Source: Azolla pinnata
Taxonomy: Eukaryota; Streptophyta; Polypodiopsida; Salviniales; Salviniaceae
Assembly (NCBI GenBank): GCA_037176905.1
Contig: JBBBWG010024779.1
Location: 1-64,000 of the forward strand
DNA: 64,000 bases
Reading direction: 5' to 3'
Shown here in pieces: positions 1-9,658 of the stretch. The position numbers and the translations under genes were made by a program. The stretch's first letter is position 1. Each line of letters opens with the position of its first letter. The notes beneath the pieces are model-generated. The model saw only the letters and a program-made list of their open reading frames with translations, had not been told where the DNA came from and did not search any database.

Positions 1-809
1 CCGACGTGAGCGCGAGGGTGCTGGAGATGCTGGGGAGGCTGAGGCTGTCGGAGGACAACCTGGGGCTGCTGCCGCCGACGAAGGTGGCGGAGCGGGGGAT
101 CGAGTACCTGCTGCGGGAGCAGGAGCCGGAAGGGTGCTGGTTCGGGAGGTGGGGGGTGAACTACATCTACGGCACGAGCGGCGCGGTGGCCGCGCTCGCC
201 CTCATGTCCGGTAGCAGCGCAAATGGCCGGGGCCGGGTGTTGTACGAGGAGGAGCTCGGTCGGGCAGCGCGCTGGCTCGTGGCCGTGCAAAACCACAAGG
301 ATGGAGGGTGGGGCGAGGCGACCTCGACGTATATTAATGGCTCATGTGTTGGGAAGGGGACATGCGCCATGTCCCGAGCTGTCTGTGCTGCTGCGATTCA
401 CATGGATGTTGCTGAATCAGAAAGAGGGAGCAGTACAGCGTCCCAGACAGCTTGGGCGCTCATCGCGTTGATCTCGGCTGGCCAGGTTCTCGGGAGGTAC
501 GAGACGGAGGCGATTGAGCACGGGGTGGCGTTTCTGCTCCGCACCCAGCGCACCGACGGCTCCTGGTGTGAACGCAAGTTCACTGGGACGGGCTTTCCCG
601 AACATTTCTACATGCGCTACCACTACTATGCCCAACACTTCCCGCTCACCGCGCTCAGCAAATACCAGTCCGCTCGCCTCGGACACTCGGTTATAGATCG
701 ATCCTGTTCGGTCTCAATCGATCGTTTTGCATTGGATTCTGATTTGGCTGCAATTGTTCCCCCTAAAGCCCCTTTACTGTCGAATACGGACAATCAATGG
801 CCGTGTTGA
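1..809 (+). CDS. SHC: Squalene-hopene-type triterpene cyclase, C-terminal part (gene truncated by window edge)
   Basis: This is the C-terminal third of a class II triterpene cyclase that folds squalene into hopanoid-type products. The frame is already open at base 3 and reads D-V-S-A-R-V-L-E-M-L, so the gene continues to the left; the GTG at 6 is not a start. Diagnostic stretches are WFGRWGVNYIYGT, DGGWGE, STASQTAWAL, TQRTDGSW and FTGTGFPEHFYMRYH. These are typical of bacterial and fern squalene-hopene cyclases; the GFP-x-x-FY-x-x-YH block and the missing oxidosqualene-cyclase C-terminus argue against cycloartenol synthase. The catalytic DxDD motif would lie upstream and is not visible. Two oddities: about 22 extra residues between YINGSCVGKG and STASQTAW, where bacterial enzymes have almost none, and a 40-residue unmatched tail after the family end near LSKYQSARLG. 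An AATAAA lies at about 923. Family call is firm; product specificity is unknown. Confidence 0.85.
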   Translation, partial: DVSARVLEMLGRLRLSEDNLGLLPPTKVAERGIEYLLREQEPEGCWFGRWGVNYIYGTSGAVAALALMSGSSANGRGRVLYEEELGRAARWLVAVQNHKDGGWGEATSTYINGSCVGKGTCAMSRAVCAAAIHMDVAESERGSSTASQTAWALIALISAGQVLGRYETEAIEHGVAFLLRTQRTDGSWCERKFTGTGFPEHFYMRYHYYAQHFPLTALSKYQSARLGHSVIDRSCSVSIDRFALDSDLAAIVPPKAPLLSNTDNQWPC

Positions 810-1474
810 CGTCGTCTGTTGTGAATGACCCATATTTGTAATACGCCGGAATGGCTTAAGCCGTAGCTTCGCGGGTATAATTACCAAGCTTGTATGGTCG
901 TCCATGTTATTGTTCTATTGTGAATAAAAGATTATTTGTGCCTCTCACTCTTACTCTCTCTTTGTCTCTTCATACTCGCTTAACGTGGCGACTCAGATCT
1001 GACCTCCTGCTTGTTGCTCAATATCTTCGCACACATACTTCTCACCTTCAGCATACCCCAAGACTTCTTTAGTTCTGTTCTGCTTGACGACCTTACGTCC
1101 CACATTTGGTATCGGAGCTAGCTTTATCCGTTGCAAGTCATTGTCTGCCACAACATGCTTGCGATGTATCCAGCTTGCTGTGGGCATCAAGTACATGTGA
1201 TTTGGAGCAGATTCGATTGAGTTATGACCATCTATAACTCTTTGATTGGCGATTGAAGATATGTATTTTTCGAGAGCTTTGTGCATCGTCTTCTGTTGTA
1301 CAACACACCACTTTGTTTGCCTTTCCGTCAACAATGTGTTGCAAGTTTCGACACTTGATTTGGAGCAACCCACAGGGAGTTACGACCATTTTACTGTATT
1401 TTGCAGTAAAACGTTCTAATCACAATTTAATCCATGTTTTGTAATTATCAAGAGGTCCGGGTCACCAAAGTCAC
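810..1474. other. 3' flank of the cyclase gene, no gene seen
   Basis: Contains a polyadenylation-like AATAAA near 923 and a pyrimidine-rich stretch at about 940-970. No open frame here resembles a known protein. Confidence 0.5.
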
Positions 1475-1990
1475 AATGTAGTGTCATGGAATGTGATTAT
1501 TTCAGGATACGCGGAAAGTGGGTTTTCTTAGGAAGCTCTCAACTACTTTGAACTCATGCAACTAGAGGGAGTCTCTCCGGGTTATATCACCTACATTTGC
1601 AGCTTGAAAGCTTGCGCAAATATAGGAGCCATTAAAAAGGCTGAAGCACTACATGCCCAAATCGGATCGATAGTGACAGGCAACGTTGTTGAACACAGTT
1701 GAATCAACATGTATACAAAATTTGGTATGCTTAGGAAATCTGAGGAAGCGTTTGATATGCTTCCTGTTCGAAATGCTGACTCGTGGACCTCACTGATAGC
1801 AGGGTATTTATGAGCATGGGCAGAATAGACAAGCATTGAGCTATTTCGAAGCAATGCAATGGGAGGGTATTTCTCCAAGCAGTGTTACATATTCCTACAT
1901 CTTGAAAGTATGTACTAATATAGGTGTTTTGGAAACAATATATGCAGGCATTGAAATAAGGGGTATGCTAGATAAAGGTATCTGCAACAT
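1475..1990 (+). pseudogene. Decayed PLS-type PPR gene fragment
   Basis: Translation on the plus strand gives PPR text: NVVSWNVIISGYAESG, then ALNYFELMQLEGVSP, LKACANIGAIKKAEALHAQI, INMYTKFGMLRKSEEAFDML, and after a frame change ALSYFEAMQWEGISP with VTYSYILKVC. At least two in-frame stops (after GYAESGFS and after VVEHS) and a frameshift near 1810 interrupt it. It resembles the intact PPR gene at 9658-12042 (shared ALNYF-x-LMQLEG-x-SP), so it is probably a dead paralogue or a detached piece of a local duplication. About four motifs remain; no start and no E domain are seen. Confidence 0.8.
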
Positions 1991-3277
1991 TTTAATTTAG
2001 AGTATACAACCTTGTCGGGCAATATATCATCTTGCTCTCAGAGCAAGCAATCAAAGAGGCTTTGAGAAAAGAGGTTACACATGCACTGAAGCCATAAGTG
2101 CAGATTTCGGCATCATCGCACGCGATAATAGTATTTTAACATAATCAAAATGGAGGCGAGGTGAAGAAAGCAATCGGTTCCGGATTTGATCAAGAATCGG
2201 CCTGATTGGAGGGAGCTTCACGATACGTGTCATCTCTGTTTGAGAATGCCAGATGAGATGTGATGGAAGCGAATTCGCAACGTGTTGATGAGATGCAAAA
2301 TAGAATCATTCACGTCATTGCAAGCAGAAACATTGTGTCCCACATATTTGGCCAAGTGATGAAAGATCATTGCGTAAGTGATAAGCGTTGAGAGGGCAAG
2401 AGACTGATTGGCCTATCAAAATAGTCGGCGAACCAAAATGCATAAAGAATAACACAATATTGATTAACACAAAATTCATCTAAAATTTCATGATCGGCGG
2501 CTTTGCATATGCATCTTCGTGCGTGTGATTGGTGAGTAAGAATAAAAAAGAAAAGCAGGAAGATGATATTGGCATGCCAACCAGATGTCAAAAACACGTG
2601 TTAATCGCCTTCCATCTCTTGTTAATCGCTTGCCGATAAAGCCAAAGTATGTAAAACGTCACGTTTTTTATGATGCAAGTTTGGTGTAGAGAGTTGCCAT
2701 AAATCTTCGACTCGATGATGTCAAGATGGGAAACTGGCGGGGGGCTAATCCCCAAGAGATGACCTAATCGCATTCAACTGCAAGCTTGACGTAGGGAGTC
2801 GTCATGAATTCTCCACCTCTCAAGTCAATGACGACTATAATCAATCCGAAACTTGATGATAATGGCTTCCAACCAACAACCTAATCCTATTCAATTGCAA
2901 ACTCAACACAGAGAGTCGCCACCAAGGCGAGATCAGGAACCCTAACGATGACAGGTTTCCCTTTGCAGTGATCTAACCACATGCGATTGCAAGACTGATT
3001 TCAGAGAATCGTCCCACATTTAAACGCAGCCCAAGCCCAGCTCGAGATCAGGAGCCGTAAATAAACGATGCATGACACGATAATCACAACCGTAATCGAA
3101 CCGATCAATCTCATAATCAGTGATAATCGTGTTTTATGTTCAGCAGTTGTCTCTATGGTGTATACCCTAATGACGCTCTTAATGACATTCTTAATGACCC
3201 TAATAATGACTTCTACTCTAAAAATTTCTCCTCTTAATTTTGTCCAAATATTTCACAGCAGCAAATGCTGAGAAGCC
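1991..3277. other. Intergenic region before the Tic22-like gene
   Basis: No protein-like reading frame. The right half carries the degenerate repeat described at 2674-3015. The last 250 bases are AT-rich and presumably include the promoter and 5' leader of the plus-strand gene starting at 3278. Confidence 0.45.
2674..3015. repeat. Four degenerate tandem units of about 93-117 bp
   Basis: Each unit carries a core like GCAAGCTTGACGTAGGGAGTCG. Cores lie near 2674, 2780, 2897 and 2990: GCAAGTTTGGTGTAGAGAGTTG, then the GACGTAGGGAGTCG version, then CTCAACACAGAGAGTCGCC, then GACTGATTTCAGAGAATCG. Three units are preceded by CTAA(T/C)C-C-x-ATTCAA-type sequence. Strong divergence indicates an old array or a piece of a dispersed repeat. 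Confidence 0.6.
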
Positions 3278-6200
3278 ATGGCTTCTTCTTCTTCTTCGTC
3301 TTCTTCGTCTTCTTCTTCTTCTTCTTCCCGACCACCTGATACCGCATCAGTCCTCTTGACGGCCCGTCAGTCTGCTCAGAGAGCTCTGGATCCATGGCGG
3401 AAACACGCAGACCATCTTCTCTCTTTTGCCAAACAAATCCTGGCAAAGAATCCCCCCCCGCAGCCGCTTTATCAGAGACTCTTGTCCCTCGACCTTTCCA
3501 AGCTTCTCCCTTCGCCTCCTCCTCAGCGATCAACGGGCCGTCCCCCGAACTGGCCTCTGCTGGCCTGTTTAAGTGACGGCATGAGCGGAATGAGAGGAAA
3601 ACGCTTGTTTAATGTCGCCCTTAGCACCGAAGAAATATCTCAAAAGTTCGATGGGATCCCTGTGTATGCTGTCTGTAACAGCTCTAGCGAGTTTGTTCTC
3701 GTTTCTGATTCGTCCAATCAGAAATCGTTGGGATTGTTTTGCTTTAGACGAAGCGATGCTGAAGCTCTACTAGAGCAGGTATTCTCTCCCTCCTCTTCGT
3801 TTGTTCTGCTTGTTTCTTCAAATGTCTTACCTCGTAAAATGTAGTAGAAAATGAGCTCTTATACATTGTTAATAATAAATCATCTAAATCCCTCTCAAAG
3901 AGAACATTTTTATCAACTCTATGTTTGTTTGGAAAGCAAGTGATGATGGTTACAAGGGGACGATGGAATGTTCATACTGGTAACGCGAAGAATCGTGTCA
4001 ATTTAGTTGAAAAAAAATTGCTTTTGAGGTTCTAAGATCCCGTTCATTTTGTTTGTCATAGACAAATCTTAATTTATTTTTGGTCTAGTAGAAATTTCCT
4101 TTTATGAGGCAATTAAATCTTGTTTATCAAAGGAATTCTGTACATATTTCAATTCCAGCAATTCATAAAGACTGGAGAATCTTGCTACAGATAGGACTAC
4201 ATGTTTTTTTACCAATTATATCTCACTGTTGTAAATGTTGTGGAAAATGTCACTGTTGGAGGAAAGTTTTTTAAATCCACAACTAGGTGAAAAGATATGA
4301 AGGTTAAAACTAGTGAAATTTTTTCGATTCATGACATTTCTTATAAATATGATCTGCATCAACTTAGAATGTTTGCATGATCTAAAACGTCTTGAAGTTG
4401 GGAAATTGAAAGTTTCGAGTAACATACGATGCTATTCGTAGGCATGTCTTTCTGAGAAGGAACTTGGGAGGCCTAAACCAGGGGAAGAAATCCTGTGAAT
4501 ACCATTAATTGAAGTATTTTTTATGTAAACACTTTAAATGCAACAACAATGAAGTCCTTGTGAGATGGAAAAATTTGATTATGCTCATTTAATACTGATA
4601 TCACAGCTAGTTTGATAGTCAAGAGTGATCACAAGGAAAGATGTTATGTTTAGATTCGTTATGCTAAAAATAATAACTGTTTGGTTTGCTTTTGTATAAC
4701 TTATCTTGAAGAAGTGGAGAAACTGTAAATGCAGTATTAAGCATCATAGCTAGAAGAATGCTTTTAAATCCATGGCTCTCGATAATCTAAGTGATCAGGA
4801 GATTAGGTAAACCTTCTAATGTTTGTACCATCATCGTTCAAGTCTCCATTGTGAAGGTTTTCGATTTCCTATGGAGAAAAAAATAGAAAGTATCAGAGAT
4901 TATAGTAGTATTCATTCTGAAACATTGTAAATGCCCGAGAAATTATCTCCTATGAATGAATTATTTCAATTTGATGCTTGCTCCCTACCATTATTTTCAT
5001 CTAGTAATGGCCAAAGCTAAATCTAAATTTACAGGGAGAGGGGGAATCTTATTATTTTGTTGTGATATATCGACACTTTCGAGGCTACTTAGCCCCTAAT
5101 CATTTGATTAAGATTTTGACTGCATGGCGTTTGATTAGAATAATGTGGAAAGGTGAAAATAAGCTCTTCTTTGGTTAAGGGTTTCTATTATTTTCCATTT
5201 ATACATTGAACATTTTCTAGACTGTTTTCCGTCATAATGAAAATCTTGATTATATGCCATTATAATAGTATATCATTTCAGGTTAAAGCTAGGGAACCAC
5301 TGGCAGGCCAAGGAGCTCAAGTTGTTGCCGTTTCTCTGAACAAGGTGGTACCTGAGTATGAAATGGTTAAAGGATGTCATATAGATAAAGATTCTGGGTC
5401 ATATATATATTTTTTAAATGCAGGTTTATAAACTCAATGCTGAAGGGATAGCATTTCGATTCCTACCAGATCCACGGCAAGTGGTGAATGCCCTCCAGGT
5501 CATACATTTGACTTCAATAGACTTCAACTTGTATAACCTAACCTCGTTAGACGTATGTCACGATTTTGAATATCTATATTGGACTTTCTTTCATTCTGAG
5601 AAGTTTGCAGCTAAAGGGACATCCTGAAGGAGAAGGTATATCATTTGTTGGAGTGCCAATCTTTCAGGTATGCCATGGACTATTTTCATTTGAAGCTTGT
5701 ATGCCTTTCTCGCATCATTGGAAACCTAATGCATTTCTCTGGAATTTTATTGGGATAATGTCATTTTCTATTTCTCATTTTAGATAGGTTGTTTGGGATA
5801 GCTATGGAAGTGAAGACATGATTAGATTTGTAACCACATCAGTAGGAATCGTAGGGTAGAACTGCTTTAACTTACCAAGAAAATCTTAATAACAACCAAA
5901 ACCATATTTAGGAGTGATTTATTCTGCCAAATGATATGAGAATGGTCAGGGCTTTCTCTATCAACTTGGTGGGTAAAAAACAAGATAGATAAAATTAAAA
6001 TCCAGAATCTTGTTAACACCCTTTTTCCTTAACACAAGGCTTTTTAAGAGAGTCTGGGTGTTTCCTAGGGAATGTGCATTTCTGGGTATCCCTCCAGTAC
6101 TCTCTCCTTGTCTTTGTTGTGTTTATGCAGTTCACAAATGATACTTGTGCAAATGGCTTCGAACTCAACTGTGAACGTGCCATTCAAAGGCAACCAAATA

Positions 6201-7369
6201 TTCTAATTATCTTTTCTTTTGTGTTGATGTCTATGATTCAATATATTTATGTACATTAGATGGTGTAAGTGACCAGCTTGAGTCCTCAGCAAAATGTGCC
6301 AAATGTTCTCAACAGACAGTGTAGAAGCAGTGTCGTTGCTCATCACACTTCAATATTAAAATTCATCATACAATAGTAAAAAAAGATGATATGATTATTC
6401 TAGGGGACGGTAAAAATATTAGAGAAGACCACATGATTACTCAGAAAGATGACATTCTAAATTGTTCTACTACTAAATAACCACATCTCCCTGTCCACAT
6501 AGTTGTCAATCAGTGTATTATAGTGTGTAAGCTTGCTGAGTCATTTGGAGACTGGATCCAAACTTCATAGGTAATTAGATGTTAATGCTAAATTAGATTT
6601 GAGCTGTGCCTAAGGTCTCCTTGTTACCTGTGGCTTCAGTGCAAGCATGTACTGATGCGTTTGTCAATAGTTAATGAATAATAGCAACAAAAGCTGAAAT
6701 TTTGAATATGCTTGCGACAGTCAAATAACCTGATTGTGAGAAATAAGGATGCTCAACTTTGTCCAATCTTCTTTTGCAAGGTACAAATTCATCAATTTCA
6801 TTTCATTTTCTCCCAATGTAAATTACAAAAAGATGATAAATGAACGTTTAGCGTTGATGTAATAAGAAACTATCAATTTCAGTTATATTTTCTGAATTTT
6901 TCTTTGACATTCTCAGGAAGACCTAGATCAGGCACTTCAAAAAGCATCCAAAACGCAGAATAAAGCCAATCCATCACTTATGGACACTGATATACAGGTA
7001 CAATTTTAGGAATTTTGTTTGCTAATCTATATGCAATAGCTCTAGTCCAGGTCCTCTATTTGTGCCATGCACATGGGATGTCATTTTCCTCATATTTTCA
7101 AAATTTAAATAATCAGTAGGCTAATTCGTCCTACAATTCTTAGGTTGGCAGTTTTGAACATGTAATCAAGAGAATGGAGGTATGGATGTTAAAGTTAACT
7201 GTAATACTATCCCTAATTAGGTGACAAGTACATCCAGACTGACATTTAGTGGTACTGTAATGACGTACAGGATGTTGTGGATGAAGAGGGATGGAAGGAA
7301 GTTGTTTTCATTCCCCCTGGAATGGCAACCCTTGGCCAGTTGGAGAAAATGAGGACAACTATCGGATGA
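3278..7369 (+). CDS. TIC22: Tic22-family chloroplast protein import component
   Basis: Tic22 proteins act in the intermembrane space of the plastid envelope and help guide preproteins between the TOC and TIC translocons. Eight exons: 3278-3778, 5282-5344, 5424-5498, 5611-5667, 6721-6780, 6917-6997, 7144-7179 and 7271-7369, all GT-AG and phase 0, giving 323 residues. Family blocks are IPVYAVCNSSSEFVLVSD, SLGLFCFRRSDAEALLEQ, VVAVSLNK, AFRFLPDPRQVVNALQ, SFVGVPIFQ, LCPIFFCKEDLDQAL and a C-terminal VVFIPPGM. The Ser/Thr-rich N-terminus, with a run of about 17 serines coded by a TCT/TCG microsatellite, suits a plastid-targeting sequence. Intron 1 is about 1.5 kb, the others 79 bp to about 1 kb. The ATG at 3278 is the first in the frame. 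Family call is strong; the subfamily is not resolved. Confidence 0.92.
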
Positions 7370-7596
7370 ACCATACAAGTACAAAATCATGTCTCTTAGG
7401 TTTATATCTCTCTGTATTCTGTTTCTGGTATATATTATTTTGGGGGAAGCTTTGTTGTTTGAGGAAGCTTGCACACCACTGAATGTCAGAAATCACAAAT
7501 TCCATGTGCTTACTGTCTGGCATCTGGGTGGTTAGGATGGCTACCGTCTGTGAAAAATGCAGTTGTGAACTATTACCAATTTCTTCTGAATCATTT

Positions 7597-7806
7597 CTGT
7601 ATGATTTATATGCATTCCACGGGTTGGAAATTAGCATCAGTAAGGCATATACTGTAATGTCCGGAAGTTAGCTGGATGTTAGTGGGACTGCTGTACTGTA
7701 TGATTTATATACATTCCAAGGGTTGGAAATTAGCATCAGTAAGGTATATACTGTGTAATCTGGTAATGTCTGGAAGTTAGCTGGATGTTGGTGGGACTGC
7801 TGTACT
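7597..7806. repeat. Two-copy tandem duplication, about 99 and 110 bp
   Basis: Both units start CTGTATGATTTATAT and end near GGTGGGACTGCTGTACT. Unit 2 (from 7696) has a small insertion after ATATACTGTG. It lies about 230 bp past the Tic22 stop codon, perhaps in the 3' UTR. Confidence 0.85.
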
Positions 7807-9469
7807 TTGAATGATGGCATTTTCTTCACCTTTTCACATATTTTAAATTCTGCTTGGTTCGGTATCCTCTGGCTGATTATGCAATGGAAGTGCAGCATAG
7901 AATCAAAGTCTGGGGATCCTAATTTGGATGGTATCAAGCTATCAACGAAACATGAGCTTGAAAAGCTATATAATTCCCAGTTTTCTATGTTTTCCATGAA
8001 GCCTAAGTTTTGAATTTACCATAGAATCATTGGATGATCGACCACATAATTGTACTGAAAGAAAATAGAATTGTTGACCAAGGCCTTGAGAAGAAAATGA
8101 TGTTTTTCTGTCAGAAACACTTAATTTGTTGAAAAGCTAAAATTTGACTTTTCTATTTGCGCTACAGGAAGGAAGTAAAAAGCGAATTCTATAGCAAAGA
8201 AGAGCAGATAAGGATCAAAGGCCCAGGAATTTTGACATCTTTAAAAGAAAGTCGAATTCTGTAGGAATTCTATGCAGTTAATATGCTGCCATGCTTTTAT
8301 AAAGACAATGAAGGGATATACATCTAGATTCACAACTTTTCAGGAGCTTTCAGTTTTCACTTTTCTCTTAGAGAAAAGAAAGAAAAGATGTACTCATACA
8401 TGTAGAACGTGCAGCTCACGAATCAGAGTAGATGGCATGTATGCGTCTTAAGTTTTGGTTTCTTCTTCTTTGGTTCATTTCATCTTTCGAACACTGGTAA
8501 CTGTGACTATATATTGACAATTCCAAAAGAAACTATGTGATACTGTGGCCATCCCTGTCGATTGGAGTTGTTGTGCTCTTCATTTATTCATGTACGGGGC
8601 ATCAATGATGAAATAAATCATCACTTTGATTAGTTTTTACTCTTAACAGTAGTGGTTTTAGATTTTCACTGCTAATCCCAAAAGGAACGTTGGTTTTTTT
8701 TTTACCTTGTCATTGCTTAGTGCAATGCTTGGCATTGTTATTGCTGCCAGCCCATTTTTTTCACTGGGAAAACGACCACAAAACGCTTGACAAGTTTTAT
8801 TACTTACATTTTAACGTTTACTAAAATTAAAAATTAGAAATTAACGCCCAGTTTTATCCTGCTAAAAATTATTGCCCAATTAACCGATTTACATCAAATT
8901 AAAGAAATGTTGACATTGCAAACTTTTGGTAATTGAATACAGTAAAGCAATGTATTAATTAGTAAACAAGAGTAGGAAGATTATGAATCAACGAACATGA
9001 GAAAAGTAGAATAGATTTATAAGAAGCGATTAGTCTTTGCAGCATGGAGAAATTTTCCTTGGTTGATGTGATGCCGCACATTGTGTCTCAATGTGTCCTC
9101 TTGATTGTAATGTGCATCAGATCAATTCCTGAACAATTTGGAGGATTTCATCTTGTGAAATAGGTTCTGTTTTCCGGTTTACTCTGCAAGCGGACTGGAA
9201 TACAATTAAACTCTAAACCGTAACCCTAACCCTAAACAGGCGGATTGTGTCTACTAGCTTTGACTGTCAGATGGCATGGCGAGTTCTGCTTTTGGAGCAC
9301 TAAAGCTCTGATTGTAGAATTTTTTGTCTCACAGGATGTTAAGAAACATGACAGCTTGATGCACAGGATAACTGTGTGCTTGAATTAACAGTGAACAGAA
9401 CTAGATCCTTCAAGCAGGATATCCAACTTAGGGTTTTGGCGGAGATCCTGCACTTGAGCTAAGGCTGCC
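7807..9469. other. Intergenic region between the Tic22-like and PPR genes
   Basis: AT-rich, with no convincing coding frame. A short telomere-like run, AACCCTAACCCTAAAC-like, sits near 9219-9237. The right end presumably holds the PPR promoter and leader. Confidence 0.45.
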
Positions 9470-9658
9470 ATGAGCACATACCTTGCTGATGATGGCCTAA
9501 GCGCCATGCAAGGTCAGAAGATGGTTTGCAAAGTCATTTACAAGAGAGTCACTCCATGCAGCGGATCTCCACCTCTCCATATATCGACATGCATATTGAA
9601 TAAAATGAGGAAAGATTCTGCCTCTCTGTTGCAGAGCATCTTCCGAGAAAGGGATTGA
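9470..9658 (+). promoter_or_regulatory. 62-codon upstream ORF whose stop overlaps the PPR start (TGATG)
   Basis: An ATG at 9470 opens 62 codons ending in TGA at 9656-9658; the last base of that stop is the A of the PPR ATG at 9658-9660. The peptide (MSTYLADDGLSAMQ...) matches nothing I know. If it lies in the transcript it could limit or re-route initiation on the PPR frame. Expression is inferred only from position. Confidence 0.4.
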
